Source: Clostridium sp. BJN0001
GTDB lineage: Bacteria; Bacillota; Clostridia; Clostridiales; Clostridiaceae
Direction: 5' to 3'
NCBI RefSeq assembly: GCF_022869825.1
Contig: NZ_CP094971.1
Span: forward strand, 1,861,501-1,925,500
DNA: 64,000 nt
Made by a program: the position numbers and the translations under genes. Of the stretch, positions 1-8,876 are shown piece by piece. The first letter of the stretch is position 1. Every line of letters begins with the position of its first letter. The notes beneath the pieces are model-generated. The model was not told the origin of the DNA. It worked only from the letters and a program-made list of their open reading frames with translations, and made no database searches.

Positions 1-226
1 TCTTATCATTAAAATTGAAATCTTTAAATCTTATATTCCCACCTTGAATTTTCTCAAGTCCATTTATACATCTTAAAAATGTGCTTTTTCCACAACCTGA
101 AGGTCCTAAAATAACTATAACTTCACCTTTTTTTACTTTAAGACTTATACCTTTTAATACTTCAATATTATTATCATATTTTTTCTTTACATCATCTATT
201 TCAATCAATATGTCCTTATCTTCCAT
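1..226 (-). CDS. Polar amino-acid ABC transporter ATPase (3' end cut by window edge)
   Basis: The visible N-terminus (about 75 residues) carries a Walker A motif, GPSGCGKST, after a strand reading [10 protein letters not shown], typical of the GlnQ/HisP class of amino-acid import ATPases. A clean AGGAGG site lies 7-13 bases upstream of the ATG at 226. It is the last visible gene of an operon with two membrane subunits just upstream (gap 19 bases). The Q-loop, signature and Walker B parts lie outside the window. No solute-binding protein gene is visible, so the substrate is unknown; the family takes up glutamine, arginine, cystine and similar. Confidence 0.9.
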   Translation of the reverse strand, partial: MEDKDILIEIDDVKKKYDNNIEVLKGISLKVKKGEVIVILGPSGCGKSTFLRCINGLEKIQGGNIRFKDFNFNDK

Positions 227-245
227 AAAAAAACCTCCTATTCTT

Positions 246-926
246 CTATTGCTCTTTAAAATGTGTTTCTATTCTTTTTGATATCTTAGATAGTGGATAA
301 CAAACTATGAAATATAAAAAAAATATAAATGCATAAATATAAAAAGATGCATCTGGATAATCAAAACGTGATGTTTCTATAATCTGCTGTCCTACTTTAA
401 CTACATCTATTACTCCTATAAGTACAACAAGTGATGTAGTTTTTATCATTCTTGTTGAAAGATTTATAACACCAGGAAGCAATTTTCTTATAGCCTGAGG
501 AATCATAATATATCTATAAAGATTAAATGTATTAAGTCCAAGTGCCTTTCCAGATTCAATCTGATGTTTTGATATAGACATAAGTGCACCTCTTACTAAG
601 TCACCCATTTCAGCAGCTCCCCAAAGAGTGAATACTACAATTGACATCGTCTCTCCGCTTACATCTATATTAATTATTTTTGAAACTCCAAAATAAAATA
701 TAAAAAGCCAAACAAGTGTAGGAATTATTCTAAATGCTTCAAGATAAACTCTGTTTATAAAAAGGACTGCCTTATTTTTACTCATTCTTATAATTCCAAT
801 AATTGCACCTAATATTAATCCTAATATAATAGATGAAAAAGCTATTGCACATGTTACATATAATCCTTCAAAAAGACGTCCTATATTTCCAGGTTCAAAT
901 ATAACTTTAATGCCCAAATTCTGCAT
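246..926 (-). CDS. Amino-acid ABC transporter permease (HisM/GlnP type)
   Basis: A 226-residue integral membrane protein with about five hydrophobic segments. The cytoplasmic coupling region reads [25 protein letters not shown] around residues 125-150, the EAA-like loop of polar amino-acid permeases in which the ATPase docks. Length is usual for the family. It overlaps the end of the preceding permease gene by 20 bases, so the two are probably translationally coupled and pair as a heterodimer. Substrate cannot be told from sequence. The start at 926 ([10 protein letters not shown]) fits the overlap. Confidence 0.9.
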   Translation of the reverse strand: MQNLGIKVIFEPGNIGRLFEGLYVTCAIAFSSIILGLILGAIIGIIRMSKNKAVLFINRVYLEAFRIIPTLVWLFIFYFGVSKIINIDVSGETMSIVVFTLWGAAEMGDLVRGALMSISKHQIESGKALGLNTFNLYRYIMIPQAIRKLLPGVINLSTRMIKTTSLVVLIGVIDVVKVGQQIIETSRFDYPDASFYIYAFIFFLYFIVCYPLSKISKRIETHFKEQ

Positions 927-1578
927 ATCTTACCTTCCTTTCTAACATAGTTAAGAAAAATGATAATGGCAAAACAAGTATAATATATACTAAAACGAGC
1001 ATTAGAAGAGATTCAAATGTTCTATAATACATCCCTATAAGGTCCTTTGTAAGATTTGTAACTTCCATTATCAATATTGCTCCAAGTACTGATGTTTCTT
1101 TAAGTAAAAATATGCAATTTGCACTAATTGGTGCCATGCTTACCGAAAACGCCTGTGGAATTATTACATATCTTGCAAGCTGAAATTTTGAAAGACCTAT
1201 ACTTAATCCTGATTCTATCTGTATCTTTTTTACAGATTCAAGTCCACTTCTAAACGCTTCTGCCATATAACTTCCCCCAAGGAAAGCAAGTCCTATTATT
1301 GCGCATGTATTAGCACTCATTTTAAGTCCTATTTTAGGGAAACCAAAATATAAAAAGAAAACTTGAACTAAAAGTGGCGTATTCCTCGAAAGTTCAATAT
1401 AAAATTCTACAATATTTTTTAAAAACTTAACTTTAAAAAAAAGAAATATGCTACATATAATTCCTATTAAAATTGATAATATTATTCCTAAAATTCCTAA
1501 TTTAAATGTCAAATATCCTGCACGCTCAAATAGAGGAACACTCGTAATAATAAAATCCCAGTCAAATCCCAAAATCAT
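907..1578 (-). CDS. Amino-acid ABC transporter permease, first gene of the operon
   Basis: About 223 residues with five or six membrane spans and the EAA-type loop SGLSIGLSKFQLARYVIIPQAF, so it is the partner of the permease downstream. The start is uncertain: the ribosome site TAAGAGGTGAT overlaps a GTG at 1581 and the ATG at 1578, and a TTG at 1572 has better spacing (8 bases). I give the ATG. A strong vegetative promoter (1624-1652) precedes it, so the transporter operon begins here and runs off the left edge of the window. Confidence 0.9.
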   Translation of the reverse strand: MILGFDWDFIITSVPLFERAGYLTFKLGILGIILSILIGIICSIFLFFKVKFLKNIVEFYIELSRNTPLLVQVFFLYFGFPKIGLKMSANTCAIIGLAFLGGSYMAEAFRSGLESVKKIQIESGLSIGLSKFQLARYVIIPQAFSVSMAPISANCIFLLKETSVLGAILIMEVTNLTKDLIGMYYRTFESLLMLVLVYIILVLPLSFFLTMLERKVRYAEFGH

Positions 1579-1600
1579 CACCTCTTAAATTTTAATTCAT

Positions 1601-1620
1601 AGTATTCTTGTATGAATACT
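1601..1620. promoter_or_regulatory. Inverted repeat at the transcription start (candidate operator)
   Basis: AGTATTC (1601-1607) and GAATACT (1614-1620) form a 7-base inverted repeat with a 6-base gap immediately downstream of the -10 hexamer, where a repressor would block transcription. The binding protein is unknown; a weak RNA hairpin is the alternative. Confidence 0.4.
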
Positions 1621-1623
1621 TAT

Positions 1624-1652
1624 ATATTATCAAACTTGACTATTTTTGTCAA
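1624..1652 (-). promoter_or_regulatory. SigA-type promoter of the amino-acid transporter operon
   Basis: On the minus strand TTGACA (1647-1652) and TAATAT (1624-1629) are separated by exactly 17 bases, close to perfect consensus. The first gene starts about 45 bases downstream. This is a direct sequence match; activity is inferred. Confidence 0.8.
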
Positions 1653-1669
1653 CATTATTAATTATTACT

Positions 1670-1717
1670 CAAAATAAAAAACTGGTCCTTATTTAGTTTA
1701 TTCCAAATAAGGACCAG
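1670..1717 (-). terminator. Terminator after the VanRS-like operon
   Basis: A perfect 13-bp stem (1682-1694 with 1705-1717) with a 10-base loop is followed on the minus strand by a T-rich run (1670-1681). It lies just after the histidine kinase stop and separates that operon from the amino-acid transporter promoter. Confidence 0.85.
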
Positions 1718-1740
1718 CCGTTATTAATAAATTTATTTTT

Positions 1741-3093
1741 TTATTTTGATTTTAATGGAAGCCTGACTTCAAAAGCTGTTTTTTCATTATCAGATAAAGC
1801 ACGTATCTTTCCTTTATGCAGTGTAACTATACTTTTTGATATAGAAAGTCCAAGACCAGATCCACCTATACCGCTATTTCGTGACTTTTCTATTCTATAA
1901 AGTCTGTCAAAGATATATGGAAGATCAGAAGATAATATTTTTTCTCCATAATTAATAATTTTAATTAGTGCCATATTTTCTTCTTTCTCTAATACTACAT
2001 CTAAATATTTTCCTTCACTTCCATACTTAATTGAATTTGATATAAGATTTTCAAATACTCTAAAAAGTTTATTTCCATCGCCTTCAATTATCATTTTTGT
2101 TTTGCACATTTTAAATCTTATTTCCATATTATTTTTCTTTACAATATATTCTGACTGAGCTGTAATCTGTCCTAAGAGCTCACAAATATTAATATCTGAA
2201 ATTTTAAGTTTTACATAATTATTATTCATTTTAGTAAGCTCAAATAAATCATTTATAAGAAGATTAAGTCTTTTAGCTTTTTCATATGCAATATTTATAT
2301 AATATCTAAGTTCTATCTCATCTTTATATTTATCTTCATCAACCAAAGAAAGATATCCTAAGATAGATGTAAGGGGTGTCCTTAAATCATGAGACACATT
2401 AGTTATAAGTTCATTTTTAGTAGTTTGAGCTCTTTTTTCATCTTCCCTTAAATTTTTAAATCTTGATACTATATTATTTATGTTTTTAGATAATCTTCCA
2501 ATATAATCATCTTTATTATCACTATATATATCATAGATTTCTAAACTTTCCATAGATTTTATACTATTTATTATCTTTCCAAGACGTATTACATTTTTCA
2601 TACTAAATTTTATAAAAAGAAGAAAAACAGCAATGTACTTTGAAAGAGTTATAAAATCTATAGAAAATTGATTTCTTAAAATATTCCATAAAATATTTAA
2701 AGAATAACTACTGCAAATATATATATTTAAAAACATATATATTACATTTACTATAATATAGCTTAATATAAAATAAAAAAGCGGCATTATAACTATACCT
2801 TTAATTACAATATAATTATCCTTTATAAATTTTCTAAAAGACTTACTTAAAAGTATGCTTTTAAGCGTAATAAGAAGATATAAAACTGCACTTATTATTA
2901 TAAATAACAATATGTTAATATAAAATCCAATCTCTGCTTTCATGCTATACCATGCAGAAACTAATGAAACTGCATTATCTATGCCTTCTATATAATCATT
3001 ATTTATTGACTCCTTTAGTAAATAAATAAGAAGAATACTACAAAGCATACTTATTAATATTTTTATACTATATTTTTTAATACTATTTTTCAA
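1741..3093 (-). CDS. Sensor histidine kinase, VanS-like
   Basis: 450 residues: about four hydrophobic segments (near residues 10-27, 56-84, 94-127 and 147-165), a HAMP-like linker, then HisKA with the phospho-accepting His235 in NVSHDLRTPLTS, and a HATPase with N box (ENLISNSIKYG) and G box (GIGGSGLGLSIS). It starts with TTG at 3093, overlapping the end of its response regulator by 11 bases, so expression is coupled. The sensed signal is unknown; there is almost no extracellular domain, as in intramembrane-sensing or VanS-type kinases. With the VanY-like gene upstream, a role in cell-wall stress or glycopeptide response is likely but not shown. Confidence 0.88.
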   Translation of the reverse strand: MKNSIKKYSIKILISMLCSILLIYLLKESINNDYIEGIDNAVSLVSAWYSMKAEIGFYINILLFIIISAVLYLLITLKSILLSKSFRKFIKDNYIVIKGIVIMPLFYFILSYIIVNVIYMFLNIYICSSYSLNILWNILRNQFSIDFITLSKYIAVFLLFIKFSMKNVIRLGKIINSIKSMESLEIYDIYSDNKDDYIGRLSKNINNIVSRFKNLREDEKRAQTTKNELITNVSHDLRTPLTSILGYLSLVDEDKYKDEIELRYYINIAYEKAKRLNLLINDLFELTKMNNNYVKLKISDINICELLGQITAQSEYIVKKNNMEIRFKMCKTKMIIEGDGNKLFRVFENLISNSIKYGSEGKYLDVVLEKEENMALIKIINYGEKILSSDLPYIFDRLYRIEKSRNSGIGGSGLGLSISKSIVTLHKGKIRALSDNEKTAFEVRLPLKSK

Positions 3094-3772
3094 TTTTATA
3101 CCCTACTCCCCATATAGTATGAATAATATCCTCTCCTTTAGAAAACTTATTAAGTTTATCACGAAGCCTGCACACATGAACCATAACAGTATTATTCGCC
3201 TGAAAATATTTTTCTTTCCATACCTTTTCAAAAATCTCTTCAGACGAAAATATCATTCCTCTATTTTTAGATAAAAGATAGAGTATATCAAACTCTTTTG
3301 ACGTAAGTTTAACTTCTTTCCCATTTACTTTTACAATATATCTAGATTTATCTATATTTATGCATCCAAAATTTATTACATTTTCATCTTTTTCAGAATT
3401 GTTAAAAATATATGCACGCCTTAGCATAACTTTTATTTTTACTGCTAATTCTAAAGAATCAAAAGGCTTGACCATATAATCATCAGCACCTTTAAGAAGA
3501 CCTTCAATCTTGTCCATATTTTCAGATTTAGCACTTAGCATAAGAATAGGAACGTTTGATTTTTCTCTTATTTTTTCGCACGCTTGCATTCCATCCATTT
3601 TAGGCATCATTATGTCTAAAATTATAAGATCAATTTTTGCCTTCTCAAGAATTTCAAGAATTTTATACCCATTTTCAGCTTCAAAAACAGTATATCCTTC
3701 ATTTTTTAAATTAATAGAAATAAGATTTCGTATATCTTTTTCATCATCTACAACAGCTATGTTTGCTTTCAT
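3083..3772 (-). CDS. OmpR-family response regulator, VanR-like
   Basis: A receiver domain (acidic pair VDDE near residue 9, phospho-acceptor Asp53 in LDIMMP, Lys in the KPF motif) is followed by a winged-helix DNA-binding domain ending in IWGVGYKIEK. I use the ATG at 3772 (229 residues): GAGGA lies 8 bases upstream, whereas the GTG at 3787 would place the ribosome site inside the gene. It sits between a VanY-like carboxypeptidase and its kinase in one operon, so it probably controls that gene among others. Confidence 0.9.
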   Translation of the reverse strand: MKANIAVVDDEKDIRNLISINLKNEGYTVFEAENGYKILEILEKAKIDLIILDIMMPKMDGMQACEKIREKSNVPILMLSAKSENMDKIEGLLKGADDYMVKPFDSLELAVKIKVMLRRAYIFNNSEKDENVINFGCINIDKSRYIVKVNGKEVKLTSKEFDILYLLSKNRGMIFSSEEIFEKVWKEKYFQANNTVMVHVCRLRDKLNKFSKGEDIIHTIWGVGYKIEK

Positions 3773-3788
3773 AAAATATATCCTCACA

Positions 3789-4457
3789 TTATTTTAAATA
3801 TTCTTCGAGGCATAAATTATTATCATGCATTTTTTTTGCAGCATCTTCTCCAACGTATCTTATATGCCATGATTCATAATTATAACCTGTTACTTCTATT
3901 TTATCCTTTGGATAGCGAAGAATAAAGCCATATTTATAAGAATTTTTAGAAATCCAAGCTGCTTCCTTACTATTATTAAAATTTCTAGCGCTGTTTGCTA
4001 CATCAAGACAAAGTCCTGTCTGATGTTCACTCTGTCCCGGCTTTGAAACATATCTTCGAACATAGTCTTTTCCCATCTTTTTTTCATAATAATCGTATAA
4101 ATTTTTCTGACTTTTATATGATCTATATGCTGAAATAACATATAGCTTTATTCCATCTTTGTCTGCTGCATCAAATAATCTCTTTAAAGGTTTTACTATT
4201 TTCTTTGATACTTCTTTTTCTTCATCTGTACTTGTAGAGTCTCTTACTGTAACATATGTAAGATCATCTGGAGTATAATCTTCTTTTATAGGATGCTCTT
4301 TATTTACAATCATAATTCCTTTTATAACATTATCTTTATCTAAAACTTGATTTAATTCAGTATTATATACATAATCGAATCCTAAAAATATCATAATTAA
4401 AAATAATAAACACTTAAAAAACTTTCTTTTTCTTTTCTTTCTTCTTAAATATCTCAT
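3789..4457 (-). CDS. vanY: VanY-like D-alanyl-D-alanine carboxypeptidase (peptidase M15B)
   Basis: 222 residues: a very basic N-terminus followed by a single membrane anchor (residues 13-30), then an extracytoplasmic M15B zinc peptidase. The zinc ligands are visible as His145 and Asp152 in SEHQTGLCLDV and His198 in YESWHIRYVG; AYRSYKSQ is also typical. The enzyme would cut the terminal D-alanine from peptidoglycan stem peptides. A ribosome site AAGGAG precedes the ATG. The order carboxypeptidase-regulator-kinase resembles vanY-R-S portions of glycopeptide-resistance clusters, but vanH, vanA/B and vanX are absent here, so high-level resistance should not be assumed. The symbol is by similarity. 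Confidence 0.85.
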   Translation of the reverse strand: MRYLRRKKRKRKFFKCLLFLIMIFLGFDYVYNTELNQVLDKDNVIKGIMIVNKEHPIKEDYTPDDLTYVTVRDSTSTDEEKEVSKKIVKPLKRLFDAADKDGIKLYVISAYRSYKSQKNLYDYYEKKMGKDYVRRYVSKPGQSEHQTGLCLDVANSARNFNNSKEAAWISKNSYKYGFILRYPKDKIEVTGYNYESWHIRYVGEDAAKKMHDNNLCLEEYLK

Positions 4458-4520
4458 CTATAATCTCTCCTTCTTGTATAAATTATAGATAAGAAATATA
4501 TAGTTTCTTTTAAGTAAATA

Positions 4521-5897
4521 TTACGAATTCTTAAATTTTAAAATAACTTTAGCACCTTTCAAATTTGTCGAATTTGATAGTTTTACGCATCCACCATGTT
4601 TTTTGCATATAATATCTGCAATATAAAGCCCCATCCCATAATGAAATCCATGTCTGCTTTTATCCTTAGTATAAAATTCTGTTTTTGCATTTTTAAGATC
4701 CTCCTTTAAAAAACCTTTTCCAGAATCTTCAACTATAAAATCTACAAACTCGTCATATATATAGAGAGAAAAAATAATTTTACCATTCATTTGAGTATAT
4801 GAAACTGCATTTGAAATAACATTAAATACAGCCCTTTTAATCATTTCTTCATCTGCTTTTATTATTTTTTTATCTGCTAAATAATTTATAGATGATATAA
4901 ATTCTATATTTTTTGCCCTGCATACTGATAAAGACTCTTCTGTTACTTTCTTAAAAAAATCATCTATATTTATTTTTTCTTTTTTATATTTTATCTTTCT
5001 TTCTGAATTTATAATATCCATAAGAATTTTTATATACTTTTCCATATTTAAAGCTTCAGAAAGTATTGATTCATTAAAATCTTTCTGATCCTCATTTAGA
5101 TCTTCTTCTGCCATAAGCTCCGCATTTCCTCTTATTACTGTAAGAGGCGTTTTTAAATCATGTATAAGTGCTCCAAGCTGACGCCTTTTTTCTTCCTTAC
5201 TATCCCATTCTCTTTTAAGTGAAGCTTTAAGCTCATTTTTCATCATTTCAAGTGATTTTATTACTCCATTTATTTCAGATATATTAGAGTATTTAACGTC
5301 AAAATCTAAATTCTTTGAATTTATTTTTATCATTGTCTCTTTAAGCTTATCCATCTCTTTTGAAATTTCTTTTGATACTTTTTTTGAAAATAAAATTATA
5401 TAAAGTATAAATAAAAATAAAATCAAAGCATACTGAACAAATTCAGCATTTGGAAAAACTTTGTTTAAAATTTTATTTGAAAATGTTGCATTTAATCTAT
5501 ACTCAAAAACACAATAAGTCTCATCATCTCTTTGTATATACATATAATAAAAGCTTCCCTTTGAAGTTTCTTCTTTCTTTGCAATTTCTTTAAGCTTCAA
5601 AGCTTTTTCATTCGTAGTATTTTTTAAAAGTATATTAAAATTATCATCATATAATATATAAGATGCATCTTTAAAATTTAAATTACTAAAAGATGAAATA
5701 TCACTATCCTTTATTTTTTCAATCTGATTTTCTATAGCTTTTTCAGAATAATTTGCTTGATGAATTATTCCTAAATTAATTAATGTAAAAAACAGAATTT
5801 CAAGAAGTATAAACGTAGAAATAAAAGAGATACAAAAATATATTATGTTTTTTGCAAATAGTTTTGAAATCGAATTTTCTTTTACTCTTCTTCCCAC
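4521..5897 (-). CDS. Sensor histidine kinase of a peptide-resistance ABC transporter (LanK/CprK-like)
   Basis: 458 residues with two membrane spans (about 19-42 and 155-171) flanking a roughly 110-residue extracellular sensor, then HisKA with His246 in LIHDLKTPLTVIRGNAEL and a HATPase (GKGF, YGMGLYIADII). The H-box style is that of kinases that sense lantibiotics or other cationic peptides, such as SpaK and C. difficile CprK (family knowledge). The GTG start at 5897 overlaps the regulator by 16 bases, with AGGATAT just upstream. It is the last gene of a five-gene operon starting with the transporter ATPase. Confidence 0.85.
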   Translation of the reverse strand: MGRRVKENSISKLFAKNIIYFCISFISTFILLEILFFTLINLGIIHQANYSEKAIENQIEKIKDSDISSFSNLNFKDASYILYDDNFNILLKNTTNEKALKLKEIAKKEETSKGSFYYMYIQRDDETYCVFEYRLNATFSNKILNKVFPNAEFVQYALILFLFILYIILFSKKVSKEISKEMDKLKETMIKINSKNLDFDVKYSNISEINGVIKSLEMMKNELKASLKREWDSKEEKRRQLGALIHDLKTPLTVIRGNAELMAEEDLNEDQKDFNESILSEALNMEKYIKILMDIINSERKIKYKKEKINIDDFFKKVTEESLSVCRAKNIEFISSINYLADKKIIKADEEMIKRAVFNVISNAVSYTQMNGKIIFSLYIYDEFVDFIVEDSGKGFLKEDLKNAKTEFYTKDKSRHGFHYGMGLYIADIICKKHGGCVKLSNSTNLKGAKVILKFKNS

Positions 5898-6547
5898 TTA
5901 TATCCTATCCCCCATACTGTTTTTATTGGATTTATGTTAAATCTTTTAAATTTACTTCTTATATTTTTAATATGTTCAACTATAGCAGAAACATCACTTT
6001 CTCCATCAAATCCAAACACACTTTCATATATCTTTTCTTTTGAAAAAACCTGTCCATGATTCATAGCTAAAATTTCGCATATTTTATATTCACTTTTTGT
6101 AAAATCTATCATTTCTCCATTATAATAAACTTCCTTTGAAGACAAAAAGAACTTAACATTTGAAATTGAAAACGCATTTTTCTTTGTCCTTTTTTCTCTC
6201 CTTAAATGCGCATTTACCCTTGCCCTTAATTCATTAATTCCAAAAGGTTTTATTATATAATCATCAGCTCCAATGTTAAGTCCTTTTGTTATATCATCTT
6301 CCATACTCTTAGCTGTTAAAAATATTATAGAACAATCTACAGCGTCTCTTATCCTTTTACATAATGAATATCCATCAATCTTAGGCATCATTATATCTAG
6401 AAGTATAATGTCATATTTTAGATAATCACTTTCTGAAATTGTTAGTGGATTAGATACTGTATCAACAGTATGTCCCTCTTTTGAAAGAGATTTTTTTATT
6501 ATTTTAAGTATCGCCTCATCATCATCAACTGCAAGAATATTTGACAT
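5882..6547 (-). CDS. OmpR-family response regulator of the peptide-resistance operon
   Basis: 221 residues: receiver with DDDE near residue 8, phospho-acceptor Asp51 in LLDIMMPKIDG and KPFG, then a winged helix ending in VWGIGYKWEEE. AAGGAG precedes the ATG at the right distance. It lies 22 bases after the second permease and overlaps the kinase, so all five genes are probably co-transcribed and autoregulated. Resembles CprR/SpaR-type regulators. Confidence 0.9.
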   Translation of the reverse strand: MSNILAVDDDEAILKIIKKSLSKEGHTVDTVSNPLTISESDYLKYDIILLDIMMPKIDGYSLCKRIRDAVDCSIIFLTAKSMEDDITKGLNIGADDYIIKPFGINELRARVNAHLRREKRTKKNAFSISNVKFFLSSKEVYYNGEMIDFTKSEYKICEILAMNHGQVFSKEKIYESVFGFDGESDVSAIVEHIKNIRSKFKRFNINPIKTVWGIGYKWEEE

Positions 6548-6569
6548 ATAAATTCTCCTTTTATAATAA

Positions 6570-7301
6570 TTAATGCTGTCTATTTACATTTTCAAAAAAA
6601 TGAAACCATATAAATAGCAGTATAAAACATAAAGTAGTTAAAATAAAACATACTACGCTTCCATATTGTATATCAGTTTTCGTATTTTCTGCAATACCTA
6701 AATAAGAAACAATTCTAGAAGACCATGAGCACGGTATCCATTTCCATATAACATCGCCAAGTCCTGTTATCATAAGTGCTGAAAGCAAAGTCTCTCCCAT
6801 CCCTACAGCTATTGATATTCCACTTCCAAATTGTATGCTCAAAAATATATGAAACAAGTACATAAATATATTAGTTAAAAATATAATAAGCACAATTGTA
6901 CTACATAATTTAAAATTTATCGTAGATTTAAAAATTGTTTTAAAAGAGATAATAAGCGTTGCCATCGCTATTATTAAAGAAAATAGAAACATTATTAAAA
7001 GCACTAATATCTTACTTAAAAGACACATGCTTTTTCCACATTTTAAAGATAACATCTCTTTAAATTTAGATGCTTCAAATTCATTCTCTATTATAAATGA
7101 TGATACTGCTGCAATTACTATAGGACATACTACAGATTCAAGCTCAGAGTAGTGTAAAATTTTTGTCATAGCATCTTTCATGTTTAGCATACAGTATAAA
7201 CCAAGTAAAAATGCTGATAATAGCGGCACTAAAATATGAATCATATAAAATTTTGTACGCTTCATTTTATAAAAATCAGCTTTTATAAGTCTAAAAAGCA
7301 T
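6570..7301 (-). CDS. ABC transporter permease, LanG/CprC-like
   Basis: 243 residues with six hydrophobic segments and no large soluble part. N-terminus MLFRLIKADFYKMKRTKF is typical of lantibiotic-immunity permeases (ABC-2 class). It follows the other permease with one base between the genes and should form the heterodimeric membrane part of the exporter or target-clearing transporter. The specific peptide handled is unknown. Confidence 0.8.
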   Translation of the reverse strand: MLFRLIKADFYKMKRTKFYMIHILVPLLSAFLLGLYCMLNMKDAMTKILHYSELESVVCPIVIAAVSSFIIENEFEASKFKEMLSLKCGKSMCLLSKILVLLIMFLFSLIIAMATLIISFKTIFKSTINFKLCSTIVLIIFLTNIFMYLFHIFLSIQFGSGISIAVGMGETLLSALMITGLGDVIWKWIPCSWSSRIVSYLGIAENTKTDIQYGSVVCFILTTLCFILLFIWFHFFENVNRQH

Positions 7302-7302
7302 A

Positions 7303-8061
7303 TTATACTGCCTCCTTATTTTTCATATTATTAACTACTAAAAAGGAAATAATAAAAAATAAAATTAAACATACAAGACTTGCAAATGGAACAATCCAAA
7401 ATTCAAGCATCTCATCTGAATATGTAATACTTGAAGGCACTGCATAAAGACCGTTTGGAAGAATTTTTATTATAGGTGTAAGTGCTCTTGAAACATATGA
7501 AAACGGATTAAAAATCCATGTTTTATATGGTGCCATAAATACCGAAAAGAGTGATATTGCCTCTACAATTATAACTGAAATGAAAAGTCCTAATTTCTTT
7601 CCAATAAAAAAGAATACAGGGAGCTGAAATATTGTTGTAATAATCATAACTAAGCTACCAAGAGCCATTGATATGATAGATATTTCATGAAAATTATTGA
7701 GTCCAAATATATTAAATATAAAGCTTGATAAAACTCCAATCATAAATATAACTAAGCATGAAATACATATATTCTTTACTCCAACTAAAATTTTTGCAAT
7801 ATATATTTTTTTCAAATCAACAGGCATAGCTATTATTGATCTGTTTTTCATTTTTCCATCTATTCTATACAAAAAAATTCCTTCAAGACATACTGTCTGC
7901 TCTAATAGTGCTGTATACCACCAGTTAAATAAGTCCACCTGAAAATACGTCATCATTAAAAAGAATGCTAAAATTGCTGTTAATATAGGAAGAAGAAATA
8001 TAACTTTTCTTGCAAAAGTTCTCTTTGTTTTTAAATTTTCTGAAATTATATACTTGTACAT
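7303..8061 (-). CDS. ABC transporter permease, LanE/CprB-like
   Basis: 252 residues, six hydrophobic segments. N-terminal YIISENLKTKRTFARK is the usual amphipathic entry of LanE-like subunits. Its ATG overlaps the stop of the ATPase gene in TAATG, a one-base overlap that implies translational coupling. Paired with the following permease and the ATPase it gives the three-subunit layout of LanFEG and CprABC systems, which protect against bacteriocins or host cationic peptides (family knowledge). Confidence 0.8.
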   Translation of the reverse strand: MYKYIISENLKTKRTFARKVIFLLPILTAILAFFLMMTYFQVDLFNWWYTALLEQTVCLEGIFLYRIDGKMKNRSIIAMPVDLKKIYIAKILVGVKNICISCLVIFMIGVLSSFIFNIFGLNNFHEISIISMALGSLVMIITTIFQLPVFFFIGKKLGLFISVIIVEAISLFSVFMAPYKTWIFNPFSYVSRALTPIIKILPNGLYAVPSSITYSDEMLEFWIVPFASLVCLILFFIISFLVVNNMKNKEAV

Positions 8062-8762
8062 TATTTTCTCCTCCCATCTTTTGCAGCTTCCATAAATATC
8101 TTCTCTAAATTTTCTCCTTCTGTATAAACATTTTGATATTTTATCTGTCCTTCTGAAATTATTGCTATATAATCTGCAAGCTTATCTACTTCACTTAATA
8201 TATGGCTAGATAAAAGAACTGTTATTCCTTTCTTTGGAAAAGATTCTATAAGATCTCTAAGTTCCTGTATTCCAAAAGGATCGAGTCCATTTGTAGGTTC
8301 ATCTAATATTAAAAGCTCTGGATTATTTAAAAGAGCTATTGCAATACCAAGCCTCTGTTTCATACCAACAGAAAAATTTCCTGCTTTTTTATGTCCTGTA
8401 TCAGTAAGCTTTACAGTTTCTAAAACCTCATTTATTTTTGAATCTTTAATATTAAGTACTATAGTTCTAACTTTTAAATTCTCCCATGCAGTAAGATTAG
8501 GATATATTGGTGCTTCTTCAATTAATGAGCCTATATCTTCAAGAGAATTTCTACTCCATTTCTCTCCATTAAATAAAATTTCTCCACTGCTCTTTCTTAT
8601 CATTCCTGTAAACATCTTTAGCATTGTTGATTTTCCTGCACCATTTGGACCTAAAAGTGCATATATTGAATTCCTTTTAACCTTTATTGACACATTGTTA
8701 ACTGATTTTTCTTTTTTAAAATTTTTACATAGATTTTTTGTTTCTAAAATAATATCATTCAC
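8061..8762 (-). CDS. ABC transporter ATPase, BcrA/LanF/CprA-like
   Basis: About 233 residues: Walker A GPNGAGKST, signature FSVGMKQRLGIA, Walker B LLILDEPTNGLDP and H-loop SSHILSE are all present, so the ATPase should be active. I use the GTG at 8762, eight bases after AAGGAG; the GTG at 8771 would abut the ribosome site. It heads the five-gene operon with two permeases, regulator and kinase. Class: bacitracin/lantibiotic resistance-type transporters; substrate unknown. Confidence 0.87.
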   Translation of the reverse strand: MNDIILETKNLCKNFKKEKSVNNVSIKVKRNSIYALLGPNGAGKSTMLKMFTGMIRKSSGEILFNGEKWSRNSLEDIGSLIEEAPIYPNLTAWENLKVRTIVLNIKDSKINEVLETVKLTDTGHKKAGNFSVGMKQRLGIAIALLNNPELLILDEPTNGLDPFGIQELRDLIESFPKKGITVLLSSHILSEVDKLADYIAIISEGQIKYQNVYTEGENLEKIFMEAAKDGRRK

Positions 8763-8833
8763 GTTTATCACTCCTTATGAATCTATAATAATTTATAATT
8801 ATAAGGATTTTATAAGGAAATGTTTTTAAATGA

Positions 8834-8871
8834 AAAAAAAGTTTCTGACAAATCAGCCAGAAACTTTTTTT
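8834..8871 (-). terminator. Terminator after trpBA
   Basis: A 14-bp stem (8834-8847 with 8858-8871) with a 10-base loop; the outer part is A/T runs, so it can act in both directions. It lies 6 bases after the trpA stop and upstream of the peptide-resistance operon. Confidence 0.85.
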
Positions 8872-8876
8872 GCTAC

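Noticed and set aside
3789..4457. Vancomycin resistance cluster
   Set aside because: No vanH, ligase or vanX genes are in the window; only a VanY-like gene and regulators are seen.
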